From: Pyrrhosoma nymphula
Taxonomy: Eukaryota > Arthropoda > Insecta > Odonata > Coenagrionidae
NCBI GenBank assembly: GCA_963573305.1
Contig: OY754329.1
Span: forward strand, 67,701,084-67,765,083
Length of the DNA stretch: 64,000 bases
Direction of reading: 5' to 3'
Numbering within the stretch: the stretch's first letter is position 1; every line of letters begins with the position of its first letter. Of this stretch, positions 43,301 through 55,430 are shown in pieces. A program made the translations under genes and the position numbers. The notes below the pieces were generated by a model. That model was not told the DNA's origin and ran no database searches. It saw nothing but the letters and a program-made list of their open reading frames with translations.

Positions 43301-46300
43301 TGTAATAAATAGTATGGTCTTAACCGCGCCATTTCTTTTAATTCTGTTCCCTGTACTTCCTCTGACGGACCCGTCGCGGTCGTAATCTTTACAATATGTT
43401 CTTTTTTCAAATAATGGACATGGCGTGACACCTTCATATTTGGGAGAAATAATAAAAACTGTATTATTTGCGTTTAGAAAAAATCTGTACATATGCACCT
43501 ACTCGAATTATCACGAAATGTATGTCATATGCTATCAGGCCAAATGTTAAAATATAATATAATTGCCCAAAAACGAAATGGATTTCGCACAATTTTTTCA
43601 TTTTTATCTGTAGATTTTACCAATGAAAACACGTATGCCAAGTTTCTCGCATATCTGTGCATAAATAAAAATAGCTCCAACCACCTTATGGCCACTCTCA
43701 ATAAAGCTTTACGTCTTATATTACGTGCGGAAACTCCCGTGAGAAAAAAAATACTTGGACCGATAATAGAGAACCATGGTCAATGGTTGCAGGGCAAATT
43801 CGCTGACTGGCGCAATAAAGTGGTAGTGACACATGGTGGCAGGTCCAAAGATGGGCTGTTTCTACGGAAGAGTCTATTTCATCCGAACTGACTCCACACG
43901 GGGGAGTAAGGTAGCCTACACGTTTGACTTCCAGGGTTCCCAAGGTCGCAAAAACCTTCTATGGCTACTTCAAAATGCTCAATATGTTATTCACATCAAA
44001 TTGATAGCTTTCTATGGCCCTTGTTTCATCCAATTGTTTAGATCTGCTTCTCTGATTGGATTACGAACAAAGCCAGCGTATTTTGATCCAGCTTCGTTTT
44101 GGTCGGAAAATTTTTGGGGAGACGCGCTTATTTATTCATTCGATCCTTGCCTACCTCTCTACATTTCCCCAGCCTACGTTCCGGGTGCTTCCACTTACCC
44201 TCGATCAAATCCCTTAGATTTTACCCAAAGATACCCTTTCGCGTAAGGGTGTGGTAAGTTACCATTCTCGTGTGCATTGAGAGGTAGGAACGATGATGGG
44301 CTACCCATCGCCTACCCAGGGCTGGTCCTAGGCATTTTTATTGTGTCAGCGAACAATATTTCGGTATATCGCTTGTTTAAAGGATCAATATGTATATGGG
44401 CCGGGTAAAGAATTGGGAATAACTTTTGGCTAGGGCAAAATACTTTGAGTTTACTAACCTTTCCACTGTTATTCCTTGATGCCAACTTTCCTGCCACATC
44501 AAGTTAAATGAAGTTACGCTGGCAGCGTTGTCTACTATGCACTGTCTTTTCCCATCAGTTCATTTTCCAACCCCTTCCACACGAGCCCTCTGCTCAGCTA
44601 CGCGGAGGCAACTTCCACCATGTTTCGACGCCACCATACCCGAGCTTCCTGGTCCTCATAGAATTTTTGCAAGGGTATTAAGAGAGAACAAGTCACTGTG
44701 CCCTTACAGTTTCCCTAACTTCTATGAAAGATGGCTTTCGAAAATATCATGGGGGACACTGGTAATGGAGAAGTCTGCAAACAATTCACTATTAGCGAAA
44801 ATAAATACTTTTTTACCTAAAAACAGTGAGAAGCTAAGTAAACTTATGGAATTTCATCGCAGCCGAAAATTACAGCAATTTTTTATCACAGTTATTACTG
44901 TGCGAATATTTTTTCTCAAGTCCATCATATTCACTTATTACTTTTATATTCCCAGTTTTGTATCTGGTGCAGGAGAACATTTTATCATGACAACAGCCAC
45001 CAAAAATATTGTAACCGTGAGAAGTTAACGTTAAAGCCCATTATAATTCTTGATTAAACGTTTTCTCGGGGTGAAAGTTGGAGTTAATACCGATGGCACT
45101 GACGTCTACTAAACGACTGCCTGATGTAATATACGAAACTCTCAGAAGGCTACGTCGTCTTGTGGTTAATGTTATCCAGGCATTATAAAATGGATCTTAG
45201 GGTCCAGTTTGTGAATATCATTAAGGTAGATGGCGGGGGCATGACGTCATTAAACTGTAACTTGACAACCACAATAACCACCATGATGTTTCCACTTGTT
45301 CTTTTCTTGCTTGTATTTGGATAGATAGCACAGAGGGTTGGACGCATTAGCGGACGTTAAGCTGGAATATTTACTTTACGTTGAAAATTTGAGATAAGCA
45401 ACTCTTGAAAAATATAGTTGTTACTTGGAGATATTGATTCTACTCGATTTTACCATGGTTTTTCGTTGGGAATACGGATTATTAATAATTTAAATAAAAA
45501 ATAATTATAGTAAGAAAGTATTTTCAAGAAGTAAATGCATGTTGATATCAAGTGAGTTATCGTAAATGTAACGCATCGTATTATTCCAAATTTAGTGCGT
45601 CAGCCCGTAAGCGCCAAGGTTAATCGGAGGCAACAAATATGGCGGACCGGTCACGCCCACATTGGAGCTTCAAGTATTGGACACTATATGGAAAGCGCCG
45701 TCTCCATCTACCTTAAAGGTTTATCTCATCCGAAAGTTACTTTTAAGTGCACATACAAAAAACGGTGGCACAAAATCGATCTTCATCCAAATTACCTTTG
45801 ACGCACAAGCCTTACGACAAGATAATAACAAACGACAACGGGTTGCGAACCCGAGACCTTGGATCAGCATAATTGAATCCGCTTATCGTTTCATTGTTAA
45901 CTCCTGGAACAGCCTATGGGTCAATTTTTTATTCCTTTTAATTTTATTAGTTTATTTTGTGCATGTATTTCATTTGATTCAAACGAAATTTTATGTATTT
46001 TCATGGATTTTAGACGAAAATAATGTCCCAAAAATGTTTTACTCTGTGATGCATGTATCTGTTCAATATCAGTGTGTCAAAAAGGGGTCAATTTTGACCA
46101 CTTTCATAATCTACACTTCATAGACTCCATCATTTCAGAAATACATCACGAGAAAACTGCACTATAGGGGAGATGCTCTAAGTTTAAATGTGTTAAATGA
46201 ATGAAGGGATATTTCATAATTTTTTATAATTTTCAAACAATCATTTCTAAATTTTGTAAAAAATAGCTGGATACAACTATAATGCTATTGTTTTACAGCA

Positions 46301-48209
46301 GTTTACATAATCCCTCATAAGTACTGCACTTTTCTATTCCTATTATCAGTTGTTGACTCTAATATCGAACAATGTTTTGAATATTTTACTCCACACAATT
46401 TCGATTTAAGAATGCCTTTTACAGTATTGTAAAATAATTTAAAAGCTTACAATTTCTGTTGAACGATGATTAACGCTTATCAAGCGTTAAATGGGCTTAA
46501 AAGTTACCAGTTCTTATTAACAAATTATACCTAAATATTTCTCTGATAATATCAAGATACATCCGGATCGTTTACATAGTTATTAGAAAGGTGTCATTCT
46601 TGACATTTGGTGGCATTCAACATTTGGTGAGGGAGAAGACTGTAGCCAAACTCTCGTTTCTAGTGTTTAAAGCCCTACGCAGACACCAATCACATGAACA
46701 ACTTCATATCTTGTTTATTTGAAAAAGAAACCACTGTATCTTTTGATATTGGCCAGTGTTTGTCATCAATCAAGAAAATCAAGAGGGTGTAAGAATAAGG
46801 AATATTGAAGATGCAAAACGGTTATTTGAAAAGCGAATGGAGAGGAGAGCTGCAGCAAACCAATCTTCGGATTGATGCCTGTGAATGAATCGTGATGGCG
46901 ATTTTTGAACCAAAAGATGAAAGACAAGCAACGAGTTTGACAAGAAGAAGTGAAGCCACCTGAATCCACGGCTGAAAAACAAATTCAAAAAAGGGCACAT
47001 AGCTTTCCGCCTCAATATCAATGAAATTATTTTTTTTAATTAGTCCCAGGTGTCAGATTAAATTTCCGATATGGATAAGAATCAGTCTAATCGGTACAAA
47101 AAACAAGCAGATTGCGGGAATGTATGTGGGCGGGTGGGTCGACGGAAAAAAATAGTGGTCCAAGCAGATACCCTTGACGTATACTAAGATTTGCTTAAAA
47201 ATAAAGATTTCAGGGGTGATCATGATTGTTTTCTCCATAAAATGAACAACCAGAAGGCATCGTGCATGAAATGGATTTGGCTAGAGGAAATGAGGTTGCT
47301 CCACTCTGAAGCTGAAAATGGGTTCAAAATATTATTCTAATGGGTTCTAAGTATTATAATATGGGTATTACTAAGTAAGGGACATGCCATGTTCAGGATG
47401 GTGGGTACAACGTTGAGAAGAAAACTGAGACGGTTTTCCTAGAGGCACTGTCCTCATGGTGATAAAGATTGTGAGTTAGCTGAAAAATTATTCGTCAGGG
47501 ACATTAGCAAGTCATGATATTAATAGAAATTGCTTGATGAAGTTGAACGTACCACAGTGATGGAATACCACGGGATAGAAGAGCAGAAAAGGTATCACAA
47601 ATAAGTTTAATCGCAAGAAAAGAGAATTAGCGTAATTTACACTAAGTTTAAATCAAGCTTTGTGAAAAATAATTTATGCAATAGTTTTGAACTTTGAACC
47701 GTTTATAAAAAGTAAATTACCATAATACCTAACATACTTCAACGCCGCTCGCTTAACCATAAATGATCTGATACAGTATTAAAAAAACGGAACAAAAAGG
47801 ACAAATTGTAACGAGGTCATTCAAAATAATTTTATATACGAGATTGATGCTTTTCATTCGCTTAAAAATAAATAGGGAAAATGACTTTTATGAATGCTTC
47901 GCATTCTTCATGTCAACAGCAGTCACGGTCTGAGTTTTTCCTAGGGGAAAAAAACATCACTGACGTTAAGCGGAGGCCACATTTCAATGACAGGCATTCA
48001 TAAATTAATGCATGCTATAGAAATCGAAACTAAAGAATATTTAACGAATATAAATTCGCAGAGCCCATGTCTGGCAAAACAAAATGCTATCGACAGTTAA
48101 AGGAGATGAATTCAAACAGTGAGTGAGAATTTCATGACTTATTAATGAGGCTTTAATTTATTCATAGCTGTTGTTGACAGCAAATTTAAATAACACGTAA
48201 AATGTATAA
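43301..48209. other. No gene recognised (4.9 kb)
   Basis: Plus-strand open frames at 43493-43891, 43833-44246, 44528-45028 and 45662-46123 are the longest outside the transposons (132-166 residues). They show no recognisable domain, no consistent splice context and no other mark of coding, and chance open frames of this length are expected here. No repeat was noticed. Confidence 0.4.
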
Positions 48210-48435
48210 AATAATGTAAAAACGGTTGTACATATCCATTTAAATAATAGCGCATTTTTAAAGTACTAATGCAGATATTACAACATTCAAGATATTATTT
48301 ATTTGCTTGAACTATTAATGTAAATTATAAATAATGTAAAAACGGTTGTACATATCCATTTCAATAATAGCGCATTTTTAAAGTACTAATGCAGATATTA
48401 CAACATTCAAGATATTATTTATTTGCTTGAACTAT
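48210..48435. repeat. Tandem duplication, two copies, 120-bp period
   Basis: 48210-48315 and 48330-48435 are identical over about 106 bp apart from one substitution (TTAAATAATAG at about 48240 against TTCAATAATAG at about 48360). The 14 bp between the copies resembles the sequence just before the first copy. The near-identity implies a recent duplication. Confidence 0.93.
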
Positions 48436-49459
48436 GGAAATTTATGGACGTCATAAATGCCTTGATGAACCATATATAAGATCATACAATCAAAACTGGT
48501 AATTAGAGATATTTTCATAAAACATGCTATGCTCCTCGCTACATCACAGCTGTGTATTGCACAAGTTCATGTTTAAATCAGACACGTTTAATTCCGCGCT
48601 AATTATTCTCACATTGTTCCCGTTATCCTAGTAAAATATTCTGTTTCCCTTTTTGTGCTTCCGATTGCTGCATATTCATTTCAGCATGCGATCTACTCAT
48701 ATACTTAAAGGACATCGGATGATGATACCCTTGCGTAACTTTCACTTCGGTGTTTACGACAAAAAAAATGAAGAACGCAAGGTACGAAAACCATGACCTC
48801 ATTTTCATATGAGTTCTACGAAATTAAAATAAAATACCTCGTAAATGGCCAGCGGGCAAAAAGCAATCACCACAAATTTAAACCTAATACATTAAGAGAA
48901 AAGGTAATGTAAAAATATTCTTCTCTCATAACTATAAACATCTTTCTTTCTTCTCCTACCCACCAATATCCCTCAGAGAAATCATATGGGATTGTGATGC
49001 GGTGATGCCTATCACTCCTTGCGGTAGTTTAGCTTATATTTCATGCAGGGTTAAATATTTTAGTTTAAATGTTTTTTGTCTCCTTACAGATAGGATCATT
49101 GCATGCCTCACGAAATAAACTTGTACATAAGTCGGAATAGCTATCTTTGTGATTTGCCGTGAACTGGAGAAATCGTAAAGCGTTCAAATTTCTATAGGCC
49201 AGCCACTCAATCACGCAACCAGCCTCACATTCCCGCGTCATGATGGTACTTGTGGCTGCTGAGAGAAAAGTAGAATGTCCATAACTGCACTTCGTTCTCT
49301 AATCTTTGATCGGGTCACTTCGGTTCGCTTCGTGCTTCCAACCCTCTTAACGTACTTGTTGACACTTATCGAATTCAATTTTATAAACTGGTTTGATTTT
49401 CATTGCCCTCGTCTTCATTCAACGAGAGATAAAACATTTTTTTTTTCAACAAAGATTTT
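48436..49459. other. No gene seen
   Basis: AT-rich to about 49200; the minus-strand open frame at 48623-48808 has a hydrophobic N-terminal stretch that could mimic a signal peptide, but it is short and unsupported. Confidence 0.35.
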
Positions 49460-49524
49460 CAACATGACGATTCGATGGCGATCGCCATCGATAACATGGA
49501 GTTCGCCATCGAATCGTCATGTTG
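49460..49524. repeat. Perfect 22-bp inverted repeat, 21-base loop
   Basis: CAACATGACGATTCGATGGC plus GA (49460-49481) pairs with 49503-49524. The loop begins with TCGCCATCGA, which also occurs at the start of the right arm, so the left arm could pair with either copy (a local hairpin at 49472-49491 or the long stem). Confidence 0.88.
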
Positions 49525-49765
49525 GTACCTCTGAACTTCTGACCCGGTTGGAAACTCGAGAAAAATTAACTCATCCAGTTCCCCGGGAAAGCATCAAATC
49601 CATCTTCACTTCGAGTTTGATACTACGTCCGTTGGATGGGACTTTGACTGTTGACACATTGTACCCTTCCGTTTAGTCCAGACTAATGCAGACACCGGGT
49701 TCTTCCCATCCTTCCTTAATTTCCTTAAACCTTCGCTCATTGCCCTACCGATATATCTTTAGCAG

Positions 49766-49812
49766 TGTGAGGACGAGATTACGGTCGACGTATTCTGACG
49801 TGACGGAAACTT
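49766..49812 (+). mobile_element. Left-end fragment related to the 49.8-50.3 kb MITE
   Basis: GAGGACGAGATTACGGTCGA and TCTGACGTGACGGAAAC match the TIR of the adjacent element and the reverse complement of 56347-56391. Only the terminal 45 bp are present. Confidence 0.55.
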
Positions 49813-49839
49813 TGCCCTACTCACATATCTTTAGCGATG

Positions 49840-50341
49840 TAAGGCCGGGATTACGATGGAATTATCCTTACGTGACGGAAATGGACGGTAGCGTTCAATT
49901 TTCCGTTGCTTTCCCGTCAAGAAGGGATGTAAGTACGATGAACGGGAATGTCAGCGCCAATTGTTGATAAATTTTGGAAACGGAGCTGTAAACGGTTGCG
50001 AAGTAGTTGTTTATTTTATATTTTCAAATAAAAATGTAATTAATACGAAAAATACCGCCCAATACTGGTACATGTGGGTTGAATAAGTTAATGTTAAAGT
50101 TAAAAGTAAGCTGGAAAATCTGGAAATGGAACTTTGTGAAAATTATAAGAAAAAAGCTCTCCACTGATTGGCTGATGTTGACGTGGCTTGAAGAAAAGGT
50201 TAAGACTTTGATAAGGTTTGCTCATCGTCCGTCAACGTCCTGCTATCGTACATGGCTCCGCTGAATTACAATAAAAAAACTTCGCGAACGCCACCGTCCG
50301 TTTCCGTCACATCAGGGAACGTTGATCATAATCCCGCCCTA
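49840..50341. mobile_element. TIR element flanked by TA (Tc1/mariner-type MITE), about 500 bp
   Basis: The left end after TA (49840-49841) reads AGGCCGGGATTACGATGG, then GTGACGGAAATGGACGGT, GCGTTC. The right end, reverse-complemented before TA (50340-50341), reads AGGGCGGGATTATGATCA, then GTGACGGAAACGGACGGT, GCGTTC. The inverted repeats extend about 55 bp with scattered mismatches. A TA dinucleotide on each side suits Tc1/mariner-type insertion, although TA pairs are common by chance. No transposase is encoded in the short open frames inside. Confidence 0.68.
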
Positions 50342-50515
50342 AATGGTCTCTGTTTATTGGTTGCCATCCCAAAAAACCAACCAACCAGATGCCAATGAGA
50401 GGACATACGCACCGTGTAAAACCTTCAATTCGTCTGGCTCCCGTCTACTGTAACTACCACAGGACGGTGCTAAAAAGCGTAATTATCTATCAAAGTAATC
50501 CCCGTCATGTGCATG

Positions 50516-50640
50516 TGGGCCCCGGTGACGACGGGGAAAGTCCTCGCCTGCTTTACCGAGGTTCGCGGGTTCGATTCCCACCTGAGTAGGTTTTTCACCC
50601 CTCAGGACATGGGTATTTGTGTTCATCCGTTGTTACTTAA
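50516..50640 (+). mobile_element. tRNA-derived SINE, family A, 3'-truncated copy
   Basis: GGCCCCGGTGACGACGGGGA and GTCCTCGCCTGCTTTACC match the head at 34758. The B box GGTTCGATTCC is at 50568-50578, followed by CCACCTGAGTAGGTTTTTC and AGGACATGGGTATTTGTG. The dyad tail of the 34.8 kb copy is absent. Confidence 0.72.
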
Positions 50641-51573
50641 TAGAGCACGTGATGTAAAAGGCTGGTAGAGCTGTTTTCGGGATAGTAGAAATAAACATTT
50701 GTATTTTATCAGTAACTCGCATTAGAAATGAGTACAAGTAAAGCTTTGAGTTTTCATTTCGTTGCTGACCTTTTTCCTATTGGAAAATTTAATTAGAAAT
50801 AATATTCGTACAAAATTGTGCAAGATATCAATAGAAAGAAAATTGAATAGAGATGTTTGTTTTTAAACAAATTATTGTTTCCTGTCGAAATTGCGAAAAA
50901 TTTAATAAGAGGTATCGATTTCTTTGCAAAATTTTAGCGTTTTTGATATATCGCCCCAATAACGACCATGCTGGTCGTTGAAGTCGAGATTCCGTGTATT
51001 TCAATATACTCTGAGCTTAAAAAGAAATAAATTTATTTTAACAAATATCTAAATCAATTATAAATAATAGATGAATTGAGAGGTAAAGAAAATATAGATG
51101 ATGATAATGACTAAAGTTGTTTAATGGCAGATACATAAGCCATGGAGCTACTGTCGTAGCCATCGAAATTTTGTAGATTCAACGTTAATGTTTAATGACG
51201 ATTAGTCTTTAAATTCGTTTGAATAGACAGAATGAACATGGTGAAAACAAGGTAAGGGTGGTCAAATAATTGGAACAGACTTAAAGTTAAACATGACTGA
51301 ATTTAAAATGTCACATTGGAAGGATTCTTTCAATCCCACAACTACATCAATTTGTTTTCTTCCCGTTGGAATTTAACGGGCACCCACTCCGAATCGTTAT
51401 ATAACGGTAGCATGCATAGCTCTAGGGGCCATCGTTACGAGGAATTCCCATTCACCATCAGAGAATGAAGTGAAAAAAGTACAAGTGAAAGGCACAGTTG
51501 ATACAAAGTTTTCCGCGGCGTTTAGCATGAAGAGTATCTGATGTAGGGCTTTCCTCCGCTTGTTGTCTATGAA
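50641..51573. other. No gene seen
   Basis: AT-rich sequence; nothing recognised. Confidence 0.4.
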
Positions 51574-51653
51574 CGACAACAGTTTTGCCAGCCGTCCTGC
51601 TGACATCATAAGACCTGAAGACGCCAGCAGAACGGCAGGATAAACTGTTGTCG
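51574..51653. repeat. 34-bp imperfect inverted repeat with a 12-base loop
   Basis: 51574-51607 pairs with 51620-51653 at 28 of 34 positions; the outer 12 bp (CGACAACAGTTT) and GCCGT.CTGCTG are uninterrupted. The minus-strand open frame across it (51397-51690) has no known motif. Confidence 0.75.
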
Positions 51654-53184
51654 GGGACTTTCCATTCAATGTGTTGAAGTTAGCGCACAACGGATCACAT
51701 CAGCGAACTTTAGTACAAACGAACGACGTCGAATGGAACGATGTGCGCTGGCGAAACGGTTTGTAACCTGCCGGTAGGTAGCATTCTGTAGGCGAACATC
51801 ACTCACGGCCGAATGTTTTGTGTAAATTTGATGAATTTGTTCAAAATAAGTATTTGAAAACGTTAGTTTTTTGTCAATGAGCATTTAAAAAACCTCACAA
51901 AATGCATGTTTGAGGCCATCACTGAAATTCAGCAAACATGACAACAATCACAGATGCCACAATCGACGACCTTTTGTTGTTTAGCGCACATGAACTTTAC
52001 ACCCGATCTGTTTTAAAGAGCGCTACCTAGGGCGCAGGGTCTGCAATGAATGGAAGGAAAGTGCGCTGTTGTGTGTGATGAGCGCACAAGAGCGAATGAA
52101 AAGCGTCCGTCGTTCAAAGATCCCACGCGGAGGAACGCCCGCAAACAGATAATCTTCATGAAAGGTGCTGATTCACGGCTAATTTAGAGTAAAAAATCCA
52201 AAAAGAGACGGATCTTCAAATCAAAAGCTTATGTTACATGTGCGTGTTTTTTTATCGTTTATTTTGAATTATTTAAAAATATGTTATATTGCTCTCAACG
52301 GTTTACAGTCCAGTTTTTCCTGAACCTTTACCGTAGGATTTAACTCATGAGGTAAATAGCATACAAAGAAAAGCCGCACTCTTCATTGAAAACCTCTTTG
52401 AGTGAATGGAAAGTGTTACACAGCTGATGGAAGGACTAGGTTGGGAGCCGTTATAGACTCGGAGGATACATGCTAGGGTTAGATTAGTTGTAAAAAAATC
52501 CAGATCATTCGAGTCTCAGTAAGACAAGGTACTCAGTCTCAGTACGATATTATTTTGACTTAACGCTATATTTCTAGAACTGATAGAAGTAAGAAAATGA
52601 GAGATAAACTGTTGAACTGATAGCAACGAAAATTCCTTCTTCCCACGCAGTATTAGTGACTGTAAAAAAAATCGTAACACTGAGATAAGACACACCGTTA
52701 ACATACAATCCACATCTCTCCTCTCCCCTTTCCTTTTCCCTATTCAATTCATGTCTGGTGTCATATAACCCTCTGCTACATGTCTCTGAGCCCCTTGTAG
52801 AGTAGCATGCGGATGTGGCTGTCTTTTTTCACATTTTCCATTTACACAAAGTCGGAGACCCTTCATAAATTCTCGAAGGGGGACCCGAATTTATAGATGC
52901 GACCGTGAATGAAAAGGCAGTCGAATGGTATTCCAGACAGTTCTCCGTCCCTTTGGAAGAAAACCACTGGATCAGCTGTATTGACTCTTTTGAAGTAATT
53001 AATAAGATAATAACTTCAGCGCAATGACCACTTGCTCATATCTACACTCCACGCTGAGTTGCTTCGAGCCATTTCTTCGCCGATTTTGAAATTAGCGCCT
53101 GAAGCCCAATATTCCACTCTCAATCCCAGCTCCTCAATTACAATCTCATCAATACTCAATTCAACAAGATGATGTGGACTTCCT
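51654..53184. other. No gene seen
   Basis: Mixed AT-rich sequence; 52020-52150 is locally richer in G and C without a recognisable feature. Confidence 0.4.
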
Positions 53185-53420
53185 TAGACAAGAAGTCTAA
53201 AGCCAACAAAACAAACAGTTGTAGGTAAAAAGTCGCAAAGCTACAAGTTAGCAGTCTACTAGTAGCAAATAAGCAAGCAGTAAGTATAAAAGTTGCAAGT
53301 ATACAGGTCTTCAACCTACAAGTATGAAAGTGATACAATGACAAATGTACAAGTCTACGCGTCAAAAGTGTAAAAGTTACTAGTCTACTAGCCGCCAGAA
53401 GGAAAGTTAAAATTTGGAAA
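53185..53420. repeat. Degenerate short-period repeat built on ACTTGTA/CTACAAGT words
   Basis: Words such as CTACAAGT, AAGTTGCAAG, AAGTCTAC, AGTCTACTAG and TACAAGTCTAC recur roughly every 7-12 bp across about 230 bp, with much variation. The frame on the minus strand reads as a Leu/Thr/Ala/Ser/Cys-rich repetitive chain, best explained by the DNA repeat rather than by a protein. This looks like an old, heavily mutated simple repeat. Confidence 0.65.
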
Positions 53421-54219
53421 GATATGGTAATTCTAATTACGTCGGGATGCATTTATTTGCTCGAATATACCTTGCTGTTGTCCAAGGTTTATCCCGTATC
53501 GATTTCACCATCCAATCCTATTTCGTCACCTCACTCCTCACAATAGATCTCAAGCTAAATGGCTTTTAGCGCTCGCCACGACTACTATCTGTATTTAAAA
53601 CTTCATGGATGTGTTTTTGGGCGTGTCGGCGATGTCGCAGTCGCTCGGTGCCACGAGAACGCGAGGTGAACGATGGGAGGAAAAAACCTGATAGTCCCGT
53701 AAAAATGCTTTGGAACGGATTGAATGGGCGGATCGGAACGGAAGGCTGGCGCTACATGGGGAACTCTGTAAAAAAAACCTGCGATCTGGAAGTACATTGA
53801 CCAACATATATTAGGCATCCCTGAAACATACGAGGGTGAAGCCTTATCCTTAAATGTTCACAATCACGAGAGCAACATGCACTATAAAAACACCGTAAAA
53901 CTGTTGCATACCTGGTAGAGGAAAAAATAGCTGTAAACAAACTCGGGAAATCCATGGATGGATAAATGTAAATATGTGCTTCATTTTTTCATCGAATGAA
54001 TTGATTATCAAGTATTGACTCGCGCATTCCACAAGTTCATTTTAGCTCTAACCATTTCTGCCACAGCTATTGTTTGACCCGGCGCGGCAGATTCTGTTTT
54101 TACTATGACCGGAGATAGCAAAGCCAGCACTGCATAAAGTTAGTTTGAGTGAGATATCATTCCACATAAAAATAATTTAAAAAATTGTCCTACTTCCAAA
54201 GATATAAAAATATCAGCCA
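53421..54219. other. No gene seen
   Basis: 53600-53800 is richer in CpG with open frames on both strands but no motif. Confidence 0.4.
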
Positions 54220-54680
54220 CTTACCACACTACCTTTCGAGATATTTGCCCAAAAATTGAAGCCATTTTCCATGGAAAATGGCTCGGGTATGCACTCCAGG
54301 GAGACTGTATTGGAAAAATGAGAAATTTCTAACGCATAGACCTCATAAGAAGTTCAACAATATGAAGTTTTTAAAATTAATTTTCTACTTACTTTTAAAA
54401 ATAATTCAATTCTTTACTGCAATCATTTTTACGAAATCGCAAAATAAATTTTAGGCTGCGAAAGCGTTATCAGCGAACGGCGTAAAAATATGAGTCAAGT
54501 TAAAGGCTTATGCATGCATATTTAGTTAATTAATGATAATTTCAGTCAAATAAAACAATAATTATGCGTCACTAATATTGCAATACTTAATCCCTGCTTC
54601 TTACACCTGCTGAAAAAAATTCTAATACTAAAAGCTTAAATCGACTAGGAAAATCTCGCTCGAATCACCTAAAAAAAGGT
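54220..54680 (-). repeat. Dispersed repeat R1, copy 2 (minus strand)
   Basis: Reverse-complemented it follows the R1 order: GAGCGAGATTTTCCTAGTCG, GTGTAAGAAGCAG, TAGTGACGC, TTAATTAACTAAATATGCAT, TAACTTGACTCATATTTTTA, CGCCGTTCGCTG, TTGCGATTTCGTAAAAATGA, and GGAAAATGGCT. Near its 3' side 54260-54283 is a perfect 24-bp palindrome centred on CCATGG, a local inversion of GGAAAATGGCT not seen in the other copies. Confidence 0.72.
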
Positions 54681-54736
54681 TTTGCTCAGGTCACAGTAAA
54701 ATTAAAATGAAGCTATTAAAATTAAATTTTTTTTTT

Positions 54737-54830
54737 GGCCTCAATCGAGGTGAGGTAATGTCCTCGCCTTCCAACCCTAAGGTCGCGGGTTCAAGTTCCG
54801 CCTCAGTATTTTCATTCCCAGTACATATAT
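54737..54830 (+). mobile_element. tRNA-derived SINE, family A, decayed copy
   Basis: GGCCTCAATCGAGGTGAGGT, TGTCCTCGCCTTCCAACCCTA and GGTTCAAGTTCC (B box; 54788-54799) follow the family A head with substitutions. The rest of the body is short or replaced by LINE sequence downstream. Confidence 0.6.
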
Positions 54831-54875
54831 GGTTGATTGTGAGCGTTAAATATTGTTGGCTATTAAACGATAGGG

Positions 54876-55430
54876 TTAGGAATGAGCGGGTGATGAAATA
54901 TGTGGGTTAGGTTCTCCAATTAAGGAGATTAATGAACGGCTTGTCTGGGGAAGCGAAAGTCGAAGTGTATAAAAGTTTCCTCCTATCGACTTTATCATAT
55001 GGTAGCAAAACCTGGATCTGTCAGGATAAGCATGAGCGTAGGCTAAATTCACAGTGAATGGGGTACCTGAGAAGTGTTCACGGCAAAATTTGGGTGGATA
55101 GGGTAAGAAATGAGTGGGTGATGAAAGAATGTAGGTTGGATGCCCCAGTAGTGGACACATTTTAAAGGATTGTGCTTCGTTGGTTTGGCAATGTTGAGAG
55201 AATGGGAGAGAGTCGAATAATGAAAAATATATGAGTATAGATTGTATGGTGAGGTAGGAAGAGGTAGACCGATAAATTCAAGGGTGCCATTGGAGGATGA
55301 GACTCAAAAGATGAGGAATATTAGGAGTCTTAAGAATAGGAGAGCGTGTTTGAAGCAATGCATGAGTGTTAGAGGTGAGAAAGTGGTTTGCAAGGATAGG
55401 CCATAGCTGAGGAAATTATTAAACCGCCGT
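54876..55430 (+). pseudogene. LINE family 3 fragment: reverse transcriptase C-terminal region
   Basis: From about 54951 the frame reads EAKVEVYKSFLLSTLSYGSK, TWICQDKHERRLNSQ, a stop, MGYLRSVHGKIWVDRVRNEW, VMKECRLDAPVVDTF, a stop, then LRWFGNVERMGESRIMK. This follows the common non-LTR C-terminal pattern (YGSETW, RRL, R..RNEWV...C, L.W.GH.ERM). It differs from families 1 and 2. The segment RNE.V..(C)G occurs twice: the stretch at 54870-54912 is a second, shorter copy of 55100-55145. Stops and frameshifts make it non-functional. Confidence 0.75.

Noticed and set aside
43493..45028. Series of plus-strand frames of 132-166 residues
   Set aside because: No recognisable domain, no splice context, mixed composition, and no agreement between adjacent frames. 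Random open frames of this size are plausible.
48623..48808. Secreted peptide with a hydrophobic N-terminus on the minus strand
   Set aside because: The hydrophobic stretch is short and AT-driven (Phe/Tyr/Leu), no cleavage or mature peptide pattern is seen, and there is no supporting context.
53156..53452. Repetitive membrane-like protein on the minus strand
   Set aside because: The Leu/Thr/Ser pattern mirrors a degenerate DNA repeat; there is no start context or gene structure.
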